NCBI GenBank assembly: GCA_013396655.1
Contig: WBMV01001233.1
Coordinates: 310,533-374,532 of the forward strand
Direction: 5' to 3'
DNA from: Campylorhamphus procurvoides
Lineage: Eukaryota > Chordata > Aves > Passeriformes > Dendrocolaptidae
DNA length: 64,000 bases
Within the stretch, counting starts at the first letter, position 1. The number at the start of each line of letters is the position of its first letter. The notes beneath the pieces are model-generated. The model saw only the letters and a program-made list of their open reading frames with translations. It was not told the origin of the DNA and ran no database searches. Made by a program: the position numbers and the translations under genes. This document shows positions 9,241 to 22,574 of the stretch, one piece after another.

Positions 9241-12200
9241 CAAGGGGCTGGCCGGAGACTTCCTAAGCATTGAAATATCCTCAAACGAATTAAAATGGTC
9301 ACTGTATTGACTAGTCAAATTATCTGTGAAGTTTATGTTATTCCACATTCCCAATCCATTACATATAGAGCCATTGTTTCCACCGAATCAAATGCATCCA
9401 CCTGCCGGCAGACAGCTAGGCAGGCATGCGGCAGACAACAAATCAGCCAGGCATAAAAACTGCGCCTAATTGCTTACTTATAAAACCAGGTAAGCTTTAT
9501 ATATGGTCTTATATCTGCATTGTTTTTCTCAGAGCTGCAAGTCAAGAACAAATTTATATGCTCTTATTAAGTCTATAAGGAATATAGTTCTCCTAGAGAT
9601 AATAAAATGTAATGTTTTAGACTATTAGAGTGTTTGTAGAAGATTTCAACTTTGAAATTCTGATAATGGCTAAACTCCCATTGGCATCAAGGATAATTTC
9701 ACTCGCCAAAAGACTGCAAGATCAACCAGACAGTATTTACAATAAATTTATAGTACATTTAAGAGCTTTCATGACTTCAAAAATAATTTTATGATTTCCC
9801 ACATAATAGGTCTCTAGACTTCTGATGAACAAATTTACTTCTTCTTCATGGATATTGGTGTACACACTTGAGAGTAAGGTACGGATTAGAATATCTCAGA
9901 GTAATGAATTTTTCCCTATCCTAAACTTCAGGGACTTAGGATAAAAATGAACCATCAGCATTTTGTTTGGTTTTAGCTCACCTCTTCAGATAACCAAACA
10001 GAGGTCACAGTTCATCAAGAAGATACTTTCTGCTGGAGAGAGCGCTAAATTTTCTCTGGTTATGTCATGGTAATCAGAGGTACTTGTCCTTTTTTTTTTG
10101 TATGAAGAATACTTTTGTGTTTGCCCAGTATTTTACTCTAATAATACTAATAAACTAGACATGGATTTTGTAATTTTGCTTGAAGATTGAAATAGGAACA
10201 ATACCCTACTGTAAGAGTAATTTGAAAGTCGTCTTGGTGCTTTATACTACCAAGGGAGAGAGTGGAAGAGGGACAGAGGAAAAAAAAAAAAAACTAGAAA
10301 GGACAAAGAGAGAGAAGGGGAAAGTGAAGGCTGAGAGAAGGGAGAAACTGTTCTGGAGGGTGATCGAGATCAAAAACCACAGAGAAGTTTCCTGATTCTG
10401 AATGGAAATTCCTATGTCAGTTTCCCTATATTTAAACACTATTAATAACCCTCAAAATGTCATAAGGAAGGAAAATAATTGAGAAAATTTTACTATACTC
10501 TGAACACTGATGATTTTATTCTGACTAAATGATATGGATTTAGACACTATGACAGATATTTTGTGATCCAGTAACATAAGGTGGCTTCTAGTCACTTGTT
10601 AATTTTGTTCCTTTGCCCTCTCAAAAACAGCCTAACAAAGTCAAATCTGAAGACAAAAATACTACCTTGGAATTATTAACACTATTTCATTAAACTGTTA
10701 CAATCCATTTTCATATAAAGAAGTCTAGAACTGGATAATTGCAGCATGATTGCAGTAGTGATTTTCTCTTTTTGTCAATGACTTTGTACTGCCATTCTAT
10801 TGCTCATAACCTTTGAATACCTGACATGTAATTTTGTTCTGATTTATTATATTTTAAATAATATTTGATTGGTATGAGTTACCTGATGGTATCACTTACT
10901 CTGGGTGTTACAATTGCATCTGAGTGTTCACCACACTGAGAAATTCATCATAAGCAGTCTGAAAAAGGGTTATGGACACTAAATCGAATGACTTATTTTA
11001 TAAAGTGGCTTTTTCAATAGATTTCAAAATTCCACATCACTAGAAAAGTCAGATTTAGATACATCTTTTTCTTAAGAGAAAAAATAATACTCAATTTTCT
11101 CTGTCTAAATATACACATATAGATTACAGATGTGCTATTAAATTGTCGGCTTTTGAAAATTATATACAGATCCATCAAGAAAATGGTGCAGTGCAGTTTG
11201 ATAATTCCCATATCCAGTGTGATCTCAGTATACTTTTTATAAGATTACATAGTGAAAACTTATAACTGCTGCACTTTTTTTTATTATTATTTTATTTAAT
11301 GAAGAATGGAAATGTGAGCTGTTTGAAGGAAATTGTCCAAAGGCATACAGAAGAAGCTACTGTTTTGTCCTCTTCCACTTACTTCATCTGATTGGTTCAT
11401 AGGAAGCTCAGCCTTGGAAAATATAGCAATGGCCAGAAGGGAATAAAAATAGGGAATTGTTAGACTATTCTCTTCTCATGACTCAGGTACCACTACTTTT
11501 TCAATACAAAAGATCCCTTTTTCACCTTCAGTTTTAGTTAAGATACAAGAGTCATCTTGTATTTGTATGATATCTGTTCCTTTAGTTCAGATGCAATCTT
11601 CTACCAGAATAAAGTAGTTGGAGCTCATTTGTAGAAATAATATTTGAATCTCAATACAGGCTTTTCACAAACCTGTGATGGCTGTCACAGGGTTTTGTGG
11701 GATAACAATCTTTTCAGAGCTTGATAGTTTATATTCAAGTGGCCTATCAGTCTGTAGGGAAAGGCATTTCATAAAATTATCGATACACACAAAGACACCT
11801 ACATGGAGTTTTGTTTTGTCTTGAGAAACACGCCACTTCCCTGTTCACTGGTGTAACTCTTACAAAATCTTTGAGTTTGGCTTAAGTTTAAAATGAAAGA
11901 ATTATGCTGTAAATCTTGTCATTTTGTCTTCAATTGGGAAAAAAGAATCAGTAAACAAAAAAGATGTTTTCATATTCTGAACAGCTTTTCTGTCTTTTAA
12001 AAATTTTACATGCATATATAGTTGCAGCAGCAGAAGGATTTATTTATGAAGCTAAAAGTATATAGTACAAATATCTCATTCAAATGCAACGCAACAGCCA
12101 GTTGAGAAAGGGAGGCAGACATTATCACAATTTAAGCTTTAAGAAATTAATAATATCTTAATATCTTATCACTGGGTACTCAAATTTATGAGTAACAGAA

Positions 12201-12256
12201 TATATGTTATACAGAAATTGAAAAAGAATGTTTGGGAAAACATCCAATTTCCGTCA
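9241..12256. other. AT-rich non-coding DNA, no gene seen
   Basis: No coding sequence or confident repeat. It contains a GC-richer island at 9385-9475 (CATGC/GGCAGACA units) and a purine-rich tract at 10250-10350. It is the first long transposon-poor stretch of the window. Confidence 0.55.
10250..10350 (+). repeat. Polypurine tract
   Basis: About 100 bases in which the plus strand is nearly all A and G (GAGAGAGTGGAAGAGGGACA..., a 13-A run, then AGAGAGAGAAGGGGAAAGTG). A low-complexity tract; the overlapping short frames are compositional artefacts. Confidence 0.6.
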
Positions 12257-12822
12257 AGGGGGGTGATTGTCTCACTCCGCTCTGCACTGGGGCAGCCTCA
12301 CCTTGAATATTGTGTGCAGTTTTGGTCACTACAATATAATAAAGACATTAAACTCTTAGAGAGCGTCCAAAGGAAGGCAATGAAGATGGTGAAGGGCTTT
12401 GAGGGGAAGCTGTATGAGGAGTGGCTGAGGGCACTTGGTCTGTTCAGCCCGGAGAAGAGGAAACTGAGGGGAAAACTCATTGCAGTTACAACTTCCTTAT
12501 GAGGGGAAGAGAATGGGCAGGCACTGATCTCTTCTCTGTGGTGACCAGTGACAGGACCCAAGGGAATGGCCTGAAGTTGTGTCAGGGGAAGTTTAGGTTG
12601 GATATTAGAAAAAAGTTCTTCACCCAGAGGGTGATTGGGCACTGGAACAGGCTGTCCAGGGAAGTGACCACAGCACCAAACCTGACAGAGTTCAGGAAGC
12701 GTTTGGATGATACTCTCAGGTGATTGGTGTGACTCTTGGAGATGGTTCTATGCAGGGCTAAGGGTTGGACCTTGATGATCCTTATGGGTCCCTTCCAACT
12801 CAGTATTTTCTGTGATTCTGTG
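12257..12822 (+). mobile_element. CR1 LINE, 3' part with intact tail
   Basis: Starts within the ORF2 C-terminal region ([22 protein letters not shown]) and carries [45 protein letters not shown] and GHWNRLSREV before the stop, with one frame change at about 12470-12500. The 3' UTR has GATGATCCTTATGGGTCCC and ends TTTTCTGTGATTCTGTG. It is clearly the same subfamily as 4733-5605. Confidence 0.93.
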
Positions 12823-14125
12823 AAATGAAATTAAAAAATGTACAGCAGTATGTCCATTCAATCACAGGTCTTTAAAATCTCATATTTATCCTTCTTTTAA
12901 ATATCTCATATTTATCCCTCATTGTCAGTCTTCACAGATATGGGACTTAGGCTGATCTGAGGTGTGTGCAACAGAACTAGTGCAGCTACTAGCAACTTGC
13001 ATTATATTGCCTGTCAGTCATTTTACTAAGCACCTACTACCTTGAGTTTTATCACAGCAGACAGCAAATGAATAACAGAATTTTAGGAAATTTGAAAACA
13101 TTATTTTATTCACTTTTATATTATAGATTTCCACAGCAGCTAAACAGTTTTCTTTAAAACAAGTTAAAAATGCATAAACTGCATATATCACTCTCACTAG
13201 CAAGAATAAATAAGACAAGTATTCCTGCTTGAAATACCATTTAAAGGCATCATTAAAAAACTCAGTAGCGGTTATTTGAATGAAATCTAGTTAACCAAGA
13301 AACAGTATTAATCGAATAATCAATTATATAATTGTCTTGAGCTTAAGGCAGGTAGATTTCTCCAACAGCTATTAGAGGAGCAAATTCTAAAGGCAATGGG
13401 AATTCATCATTTTGCTCAGCCAACATAGATAATGTTCAATACACCACAACTGTGTCTTAACAGTTGTACAAAGCCCCTTCCATAAGTGATAGGTTCTAAA
13501 CTACACAGAACTTTAGAAATTACTTCAAATTGGAGCAGTGTATAGACAAAAGAAAATACTTTAAAAGCATAAGCAAAGGTGAAGGATGTGAGTTTGTGAA
13601 GGTCTTCCTATCTAAAGATGACAGGAAAGTTCATGCAGTTTTCTGTTCACTTCTTTTCCCCCTGAAAAATTAATATGTTGAAATTATTTAGTCTTCAATG
13701 ACTGGGCACACTTGATCAAATATAGGTATCTTTAGAACAGAAATCATCAGTTCAGTTCCTCAAAGTTCCTCAAAACACTGTGACCCAGATTAACTAGTGA
13801 ATGGAAATAAGCACTCATGCCCACAGAAAAAAATAACCCCATCTAAATATAAACATGTAGAACAAGTCAAATGAATCATGTCTTAAGAGTGCAATTTTTT
13901 TAACTTGAGTATAAAGACAGACTTGGATGATTAGTTCGTCTGTGATTTCCTGAACTACAGATGTTTAAGATAATTACATCCAAGAGAAACAAACTATGTA
14001 TGTGTATCAGAGAATGTGTTATGTTGAAACAGCTGTAGACTTCTATCTAGGCTTCTGTGGTAAATGAATCTACCAGAAGGTACTGGAAAACTGTTGAAAT
14101 CTGTGGTGACAGCCCTTTTGTTGCT

Positions 14126-14212
14126 CCCAGATTAAAACCAAACAAACCAAAAAAACAAAACAAACAACCCTCACCTCCCCCCAAAGAAAAACTAACCAAC
14201 AAACAAACAACC
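14126..14212 (+). repeat. A/C-rich low-complexity tract
   Basis: Plus strand made of AAAC, AACC and CAAC units with a central CCTCACCTCCCCCC, almost without G or T, followed by a T-rich run. Short frames reported in both directions across it are compositional. Confidence 0.6.
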
Positions 14213-15989
14213 AAATGTGTGGGTTTTTTTGAGTTTTTTTCCTCACAATCCAATTATCAGTGAAAGAATGTATGTGAAAGATCTTCCATGATGACACAAA
14301 CTTTCAAATAACACCCTATCCACCATATCCATACAGGACAGTTTCTAGTAACATTTGATTTATGACACCAGGGCATCTTTAATACCTGAATATACTATAT
14401 ACCTCCAATTTTTTAACTTACAGTAATGATGTTCATGAAAAAGTTATGCCATAGGATTTCATTCTTTAAAAAAAAAAAAGATGGCATAATATTCCTCCAA
14501 GCTTGCTGTCTGATTGAATATACAATATAACTCAAAATATGAGATTGTCATAGGACATCAGAGGAAAAGAGCTAGAAATACACACAAGGACATTACAACT
14601 TTGAAAATAATAGGGTTTTTATTATTATTTTTATATTCAATTTATACACAATTTCATCCTTCTTCCCCTTTTCTAATTAGCTTTCCTCTGTGACTTTTCT
14701 TATACCTCTTTAACCTCCAGCTGGGATGACATGTGGAAAAATTCCTCTGAGGCCAATGGTAATGTGGGTCTCTGGATTGCCCAGTAATAATCACAAAGTA
14801 TTGTTGTTAAAATTTCTCAAGCATAACACCTCCAGGATAACAGCTAGTGGCTAAGAAAGTAGGAATGACCTGAAGTTCATCTCCCTTTTTGTGTGAAAAG
14901 AGAATGACTTTATCTGTTCTCTGCTGTTCTTCATTTCAAGGTCAATTCAACTTACGTTTTAACCCATGATACTTCATGATACGTGATTACTCAGTACACA
15001 CCCAGCACTTTCATATTTTTGAACTTTTATTGTCTATGGTTAAACATTAAAATGGAAAATGAATCCCATATTATCATATGTGCAAGTAGAGAATCTGCAT
15101 AACAGTGACCAATGATCAATCAACCAGTTGCGGTAGACTGTAGAATCCTATGTATGTTTTAAAAATCAATATCTCTGTAGCCTCCTGTGTTCATAAACAG
15201 GGTTTATGAAAGACAAGAGCTAGATCTTTAATCCTAACCCTGAAAGTCTGGAATTCAAAATAATCAGTGTCGTGCAGCATGGACTGTCAGTAATTAAAGC
15301 AATATTCCATGTGTATTTTTTTTTTGTTTATTTTCTGTGGAATTGCTTCATTTTATATTGCCTCATTATGAAAACCATCTTGTAGGTACTGCTGGTTATG
15401 TGGAACATAATTACTCTCTTGTTAGAATTCTTTTGGTTCATCAATAATGATGTAGAATGTAGATCATATAGAAGAGTGTTTCCTTTTCAAATGTCGATCA
15501 CTTTAAGGTTTTGTTTCAAAAATAACACAAGCAATGAAATTTCTTTTTTTATTTAAAGTTCTCTATAGGATGGAGCCAAGATCAGAAATGAAGAAGGAAG
15601 TTATTTCCAGGTGAAAAAAAGAAATTGTTCATCTCAGAAATTCCTAGTGAAGTCTTTGTGCATACTGCACACCTTCAGCACAGAGGGTTAGTGAATAGCA
15701 GCATACGAAAAAAATCAAGCAGCCGTTATCATTACTATCATCATCAGTCATCAGCTCCATCTCACAGGTGTGTGTATACGCTGTAATAAAAAAAAAGAAA
15801 AAAGGAAAAAAAATAAAAAAATAGAGTGAAAAAGAGGAAAGGGTCTTGCTAATTCCAGACTACTGAGTAATTTTAACTAAGCAGTAGAATATTCCCCTGA
15901 ATAACCTCTTATAGGAGATTACAACTCATCAGCTCTGTCATTAGTCTAATCAATTTAATTGCATTATATTTGCTTTTTTTTTTTTTACA

Positions 15990-16236
15990 GAGACACTCAT
16001 AGGAAAGATTATCAGCAACTTCTGTGTGAGCATTTTTCTGTCCCTATGGATGCACAGTATGTCACCAGCTGTCAGTCAGATCATCACTGACATGGACAAG
16101 AAGCAGTGGCTCTGTGATTAGCCTCTGCAACATACTACATTCTTCCAGCAGAATGAATATGAGTCCAAAGGGACCATTGTCGATGTTGTCAAGCATGGAG
16201 ATTTGGTGAAAATTCTCTGCTAAGTCAGTCAGACCA
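15990..16236 (+). pseudogene. Possible pseudo-exon, 78 codons with one stop
   Basis: After a long T tract ending ACAG, one frame reads from about GAG ACA CTC (about 15991) to a TAA near 16224, with a single in-frame TAG near 16120. The second half reads NEYESKGTIVDVVKHGDLVK, which looks like protein, and the block is richer in G and C than its surroundings. I do not recognise the protein. It may be a decayed exon or processed-gene piece, a conserved non-coding element, or chance: an open run of this length with one stop is uncommon but not rare. No donor site at the end supports a normal internal exon. Confidence 0.25.
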
Positions 16237-17322
16237 AATTACTTTTATGATGTATTCCTAAGGAGGCCCTTGGTAAAGGTAGTGGGTTTGCTACTTTTGT
16301 TTTCTACTAGTTTTAGATGCTCAAACACACCTTTTTATAACCCTTAAAGGTTTATAAATGGGAGTTTTGAGCAACTGAAATTTTGTTGGAAATACGTTGG
16401 GCTGAGCATTAGCATTTCTTTTTTTCAGCATAAAATACTAACAAATACAGAACTTCCTTGTCCTGTACCTTCCTGACAAACCGCAGTAAGCAACAGGAGT
16501 AAAAATGTCCCTGTAACAGGCTTAAAATCTGATTAGGTACCATGGGATTTTTAGAATAAACTATAGGTAAGAAAATTCACACCCAAATTTTGGGAAAATG
16601 CTATTTAGAAGGAGAAGTTCTCATGCTGCTATTTTGCTTTTTTTATTTAGTATTATTAAATATCACAATGTTTCTGTATTTACTGAAATGGAGAATAATT
16701 GTGCAGAATTAGGATATTTCAGAGTTCCAGGAGCAAGGGTATATGAAGTTTATGAGATATCCACATATAGATATCAAAGAAAAATCATTTACCAAGCTTG
16801 TTGGAACCTTTAAGTTCCCCAGATAAGTTGGAAACAATATTTCATTAATGCTGTCTAAACTTTTCAACTTGCACCAAAATGATATAGGAAGAAATAACTT
16901 TCTTAATCTCTCAGGAAACATCTAGGTAAACACATTAAAAAGTCTTATCTATCATTGCCACTGCACTATAATCTATTATCTTGGACATTTACATGTACTT
17001 CAGAATGAGACACCAATATTTGTTGATGACTTTATGGGCATGTCATCAGTTAAAGCTGATCAATACTTTCTTCTGGCTTGCCTGAAATATTTTAAAAAGA
17101 GTCTGATGCAAAATGCCTTGGTATGGAAATGAAAAGCCAAGTGTACTAGTTTATGTTTTGCATTTTCTGAAGCCTTAGCAGTTAAAACAGCTGTGCAGGG
17201 TTTGGTGATTTTTGCTTTTGTTTGGTTTTCAATCTATGTATGATGAGCCATACTCTGTGTAACATTGCTCTAAAAACATTCACTTTTGATATCTAAATAC
17301 GAAGATTTAACTTTCTTTTTTT

Positions 17323-17886
17323 TGTGGTAGGCATGCTAGGTGCCCACCAGTCCTCTCTATCACTCCCCCCTTCCAAGCAGGGCAGGGATTGCAGCAAGGA
17401 GAAAATAAGATGAAAAAAGCAGTCATTAATCAAGATAAGGGCTGTTTAATAAAGCAAAAACAAAAGCTGCACATGGAAGCAAAGTAAAACAGAAGCAGGA
17501 GATGTCCATTCCAGGAGGTGGGGTTTCAGTATTTGTGGTTGGTAGCATTTCAGTGGTTGCTATGGAAGACAAATACCATAATAAGAAATGTCCTGCCTCT
17601 TTCTCCTTTCTCTTGGCTTTTGTTGCAGTGCAGACGTCATATGGAATACCCCTTTTGTCAGCATGAGTCAGCTGTCTTGGCTGTGTCCCTTCCCAAGATT
17701 TTGTTTACCCCCAGCCTACTGATGATGGGGAAATGCTGTAGAGACAGAGCTGATGCTGTACCAGCACTGCTGAGCAGTAGCCAAAACATCAGTGTGTTAT
17801 CAACACCTTTTCAACTACCAATACAAACCACAGAACTATGAAGAGTGCAATGGGAAAAATTAACTCTGTCTCAGCCACAGCAAACA
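17323..17886 (-). mobile_element. ERV LTR (family D), minus strand
   Basis: TG...CA-bounded segment. On the plus strand it shows GGTGCCCACCAGTCC, CTCTATCACTCCCCCC, GAGAAAATAAGATGAAAAAA, GGCTGTTTAATAAAGCAAA, a GTCAGCTGTCTTGGCTGTGT block, CCAAAACATCAGTGTGTTATC and a TTAACTCTGTCTCAGCCACA end. I know this order as the reverse complement of a very common avian (passerine) ERVK-type LTR. The second copy at 20690 has its TATA on the minus strand, which supports the orientation. It appears to be a solo LTR. The 107-codon frame inside it is not a gene. Confidence 0.8.
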
Positions 17887-20689
17887 GAATTTTCTATTGT
17901 TTTTTTAAAAAAGAATATTTATTATATGATTTGTAAAATACCAAATTTCTTTAAAATCTATGCTGTGTTGGCTTATATAGGTGTCTTTGACTTCTTATTT
18001 ATTTTCTCTCAGAAAATAACTGGGCACAAAGAGTCCTGGTTCTGCTTTATCTCATTTCAGTGAGAGGAAATTAACTCCTGTATATAGACAGTAAGGCTTT
18101 TCCTATGATAAAGCAGACCTTAAACAGTCTGAAAACACATACAGAAAATTGGCATCAGGAGGATGATAAAGAGTCTCCAAGTCAGTTCAGACTATGTATG
18201 ATGAAGAAATCAGATACAAGATCATTTAAGAAAATTATTCCTTATTATCAGTTTGTAAATTTCTTCTGGCAACTCTGGGTCAGCTCCTCAGAGAAAGGAG
18301 AATAAACAGAGAAATTCATGAAAAAGTATGTTTTAAATGCCAATTACTTAAAGAGTTTTGTAAATAATCAATCAAGAAATTCATTCAACTTTTATGAAAA
18401 GGAATGGATTTCTTTCTTATGTACCAGTAAGAATGAAATCTTTATCATTTTCCTGAATGAACTAGGTCAATAACAACAATGGGTCAGAACCCAACTCCTT
18501 GTGAATAAACATTCATCCAGCAAACACTACACAACATTTATAAGTTGGTAATCATTTTCTCAATGTTTGTGCATTATTTGGCAGTAATTAAAAAAGGTTC
18601 TTAGGCCTTCCTTTCAAAAACTTTTTAAATTTTATTTTTTAATATTGCAGACCAAATAAAATTTTTATTTAAGTTCTTATGTTTTTAAAGATACACTGTC
18701 AGCTTTGGAATGAGTATCTAAAGCATTCTAAAGAATTTTTCTTAAGTAGTAGATAACAACTAGGCAGTTAAAAAAACCAACAAAAAACAAAACAAACAAA
18801 AAAAAAAGCTAGCCAAAACAATATAAAATGTCCTGTACTCTTTACCTTCTAAACAAATAAACATTCATACATACCATTTCAGCTCTTTACTCCTCCTGTG
18901 CAACCACACTGACCACAGGCCCAGAAGAAAAGGAGAAAATCAGTCTTATTATGGCATCACATTGTAGACAAACATTGTAAAAGATTTTTTGTTTGAACCA
19001 CATCCCTCATCAATATGATAATACCTCTGGCTTTGGTTTGACCTTTGCTTTATATACTGTTTATGACAACATGAAGTATCAAGACTCATCATAATAAAGC
19101 CAGATGAAAACTGAGTAGAGAGTATAGCTATTATAATTTCATGTGCTTATATAGAAAACAGTTCTTCCTATTCTCTATCATTATAGCAGCTTAAAACACA
19201 CTCGTGAGAACTTCCAAATGAAATGCCATTACAATCGATCCACAGTATTCTATGAACATATGTATCTATTTTTCATTGGAAAAGGAAAACAACATAGAAA
19301 ACACTCTCTCTCTAGAATTAGATATCCTATATTTGTGATAACTCTTTTCAGAGAAGTGAAACTTAGGCTTATGTCTAAAATTGGAGCAATCTCTGGAAGT
19401 TTGCATACATATATTAGGGACTATGAGATCAGCTGTTTCCAATATATTCAGTTAATGTTCAATTTCATTACTCAGAACAGGGAATTACTTTTTCCTAGGT
19501 TTAAACAATATACAATTAGTACTGGCAGAAGTGTGTGCTTAAAAAACTCAAATTGCATTCATACCAACCTGCATTTTCCACCTGACTTGGGTTTTTTTCC
19601 CATTTTGTGTCTCTTCTGTAGCACATGATTTGCAAACTCAAAGGAGACTGTAGTCATATTGCCCTAAAATCATGGAGGAAACAAGCTTAAGTATAAACAC
19701 AAGTGAGCAAATTTTAGCAATCAAGTGTTAAAAAGAAGTCTGCTTTTAGTTTCAGAAAGATCACTTAGCCTAGACCTCAGTAGCACTGATAGGCATTTTT
19801 TCTTGGGCCTAAATAATGCTCTGTAGAACTTAGTAGCTGCAGACATAGTATTATCAGAATCAGGTTGTTAGCCAAAATGAGAAATGCATTTAAAAACCTT
19901 TTAAAGTCCATTTAACAAAAACAGCAAAATACTCATTGGCAACTAAGAAATCTGCTTTAGAGGTCTTTTGATGTTTGTAAGTTATGTGTTTTCCAAATAA
20001 GGTTTGCAGTTCATTGTTATGTTACCCATGTTTTTTCTATTATAATGAAAACTGCGACAAATTGGCCCATCCAATGGGTTCACAGGAGGAGTGACCTCAT
20101 GTGAATGTATTTGTAAACATCGCAGAGTGCCAGTGTTGTTCACTACTATTTAATTTCTTCATTGATTGTAAGAGTTTAAATGATTTTAGTGCATCCAAAA
20201 GTTGCCAAACTGACATTTAGGGAAGCTGGAGATTTTATAAAAAAGTGGAGGGGAAAAAAAAAAAAGAAAAGAAAGGTGCTAGTGAAACGTTATCCACTCC
20301 GATATCCTCTGACACTTTTTTGGAGTATTTTCTGAAATGTACATACCTAGACAGTGTTCATGCCACTATTTTGTTTATTTATTTATTGATCAAAATTCTT
20401 TTAAAAATTTGAAAACATTCTTGCACAAAATTGTTTTTCTGTATGGAAATAGACTTAAGATGAATATGATAAGATGTTGGTTTTTTAATTTATGAATATT
20501 ATTTTCGAATATGCACAACTTCATAATATGAGAACTGAACCAAACCTCTTTTTCATGTAGAACGTAATTGGAGGTTGCATATGCCAGTAGTTTCTTCTCA
20601 GCTGACAGATCCTCATTGGAGAACTAAAATTAGTCTTTCAGGAAAAGTAAAACATTATCTCTCCAAGAGATGATGATCATGTCTTTAAA
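17887..20689. other. AT-rich non-coding DNA, no gene seen
   Basis: Includes an A/C-rich tract at 18772-18813. The 136-codon frame at 19218-19628 has no recognisable motif and an AT-driven residue mix (I, F, Y, K, N), so I treat it as chance. A poly-A run lies near 20253. Confidence 0.55.
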
Positions 20690-21182
20690 TTTTGTTAACA
20701 ACAGCCTTGAAAGATCTTGGTATTTGCCCAAAATTCATCTCAAGTAAAGCACTGAGTCACATATGTCATGGATGGGCAGGTGTTCAGCCTTTGCCAGGAG
20801 AGCAGGGCCTCATCACGTGTACCAGTTACTTGGGAAGACAAACATCATCATTCCAAATGTCCCACTTTCCTCCTTTTTCCCCACAGCTTTATATATAAGC
20901 ATGATGTCATTTGGTCTGGAATATCCCTTTGGTCAGTTTGGGTCACCTGTGCTGGCTGCATCTCCTCCCAAACACCTCTGCAGCTCCAGCTTCCTTGCCA
21001 GTGTGGTAGAACAAAAAAGTATAGAAAGTATAGGTAAGTTACCCTTCAACTTCCTGAAAAATTCAGCAGCAATTATTAAAGCAGTCTATTTTCTATTTGC
21101 AAGTATATTGGAGACGACAATGGAGTACACAGAGACAGAATGCAGCTCTATGAAGACCAAGTAAAGTCAAGCCAGCCCAAAT
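20690..21182 (-). mobile_element. ERV LTR (family D), older minus-strand copy
   Basis: Collinear with 17323-17886 but more diverged. It has GGGCCTCATCACGTGTACCA, GGGAAGACAAACATCATCAT, CTTTATATATAAGCATGATG, then TCTGGAATATCCCTTTGGTC and a CACCTGTGCTGGCTGCATCT block. The minus strand carries a good TATA box (TATATATAAAG, about 20888-20898). The right part (21060-21182) corresponds to the segment that reads CCAAAACATCAGTGTG in the younger copy but is heavily decayed. The left boundary is uncertain. Confidence 0.68.
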
Positions 21183-21484
21183 GATCTAATCTTTCTACTG
21201 AGTGACAAATAGAAAGTGAGTTGTGTCATATAGTTTCATTTTTTGTCACTGATTTATTGTTCTTGCACAGTACACTGTCTTAAGAAAAGGGATGTGCAGT
21301 TACATGACATTGGGGTGGAGGTAAACCAGATTGGATATCCATAGCTACAAAGAAGGTTGTGAAATTGACCTCTGTAATCTTGATGCATTAGACAAGAAAT
21401 AATGAGCTTCAAAAGCAACACAAACAATTCAGTATAGACACTGTGGAAACATGGAAATGTAAGGTAATGAAATACAGGCATAGA

Positions 21485-21635
21485 TTGCTGGGGGGATCTC
21501 TGCCATAGAAGTCTTTAGGAGAAGTGGAAAAATGTCTGTGCAGAATCACAGAGAGAGCTAAATTTGCCTTAGGGCAGGGAAAAGGACTAAATGACCTCTC
21601 AGTGCCCTCTTAGTACTGTTTTTCTGAGATTCTAT
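21485..21635 (+). mobile_element. Old CR1-like 3' tail
   Basis: A short segment resembling a CR1 3' end: GACTAAATGACCTCTCAGTG (the form of GATGACCTCTCAGAGGTCC), then GAGATTCTATTA, a decayed terminal octamer. Only the last 150 bases or so can be seen. It is too diverged to place in a subfamily. Confidence 0.5.
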
Positions 21636-22574
21636 TATGTAGACATCTAAATGTGAATATATTATTGAGAATGTTGCAATACTATAGTTAATATTTAATA
21701 ATAATACAAAAATAGTTAATACTATCTAATGACTCTTGATGACAATTATATTTTTTTTACCTGCAATTTCAATTATGACTGCCATTTGAATGAATATTAC
21801 TGAGTAAAAAAGCCATCCATTACCATAGATTAATTTGTGAATCAACATTCAAAGAAAAGATTCAAGGTCACTACTTTTCATAATTATTTCATAACTATAA
21901 AGTTTATTGCCTGGTAGAACCATTCAGACTGATAGATACAAGGTTTTTATGAAAAAAGAAGCAGCAGAATAGTTCCAAGGACTAAAGACGCATGTACTCT
22001 GGTCTCTTTAATCTCAATGACATGAATTCTATTCATCTATTTAGTTTTTGTGTGGCAGAATAGCAAACTTGAGCTTCAGTAATGAAGATAAGAATGTAAT
22101 TCAGCTTCTTTCACGAGACTGATAGGCAAGATCCCATGGGAAACTGATCTAAACAGCAAAGGGACTGATGAGATCCATTTTTCTTCACAGAAAGGGGGCT
22201 GGGGATACTCCACTAAAGAATAATACAGAAAGAGTGCCTAGGTCTTTAGGGCAAAAATTAATGAAACCAAAGTGCTGAACTGAACTGGTGGTAAAAATGA
22301 CAATAGGTGTGAAAGGGAACAGGAAACAATATTACAGATAGAGTAGGGAAATAGAAAGGGTATAAAACAAAATGTGGGCTCGCTGCTGAACAAGACAGAT
22401 ACCTAGCTAGGATATTGTAAGGCCTGAAGTACTCAGCACCTTCTCTACTCAGCACTTTCTCTACCTCGTCTCTGTCCCTAGTAGCACGGTTCACGGTAAA
22501 GAGCACTGCAAAAGGCACCAGAAGATAAATTAGAAGGAGGTTGTCTTAGTGATTGCTAGAGCAAACTTTACATT
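21636..22574. other. AT-rich non-coding DNA
   Basis: No gene seen. At about 22429-22461 a 16-17-base unit containing TACTCAGCACCTTCTC occurs twice in tandem with one mismatch. Confidence 0.5.

Larger units (their letters stand above)
12823..17322. other. Long unique AT-rich stretch, no gene confirmed
   Basis: Contains an A/C-rich tract at 14126-14212, an A-rich purine tract at 15786-15842 and a block at 15990-16236 that looks partly coding (separate entry). At 12885-12918 a short unit containing ATCTCATATTTATCC occurs twice. Otherwise I see nothing. Confidence 0.5.

Noticed and set aside
17518..17841. 107-codon frame as a gene
   Set aside because: It lies wholly inside a minus-strand LTR.
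19218..19628. 136-codon plus-strand frame as a gene
   Set aside because: No recognisable motif; residue mix follows AT-rich composition; no splice or promoter context.
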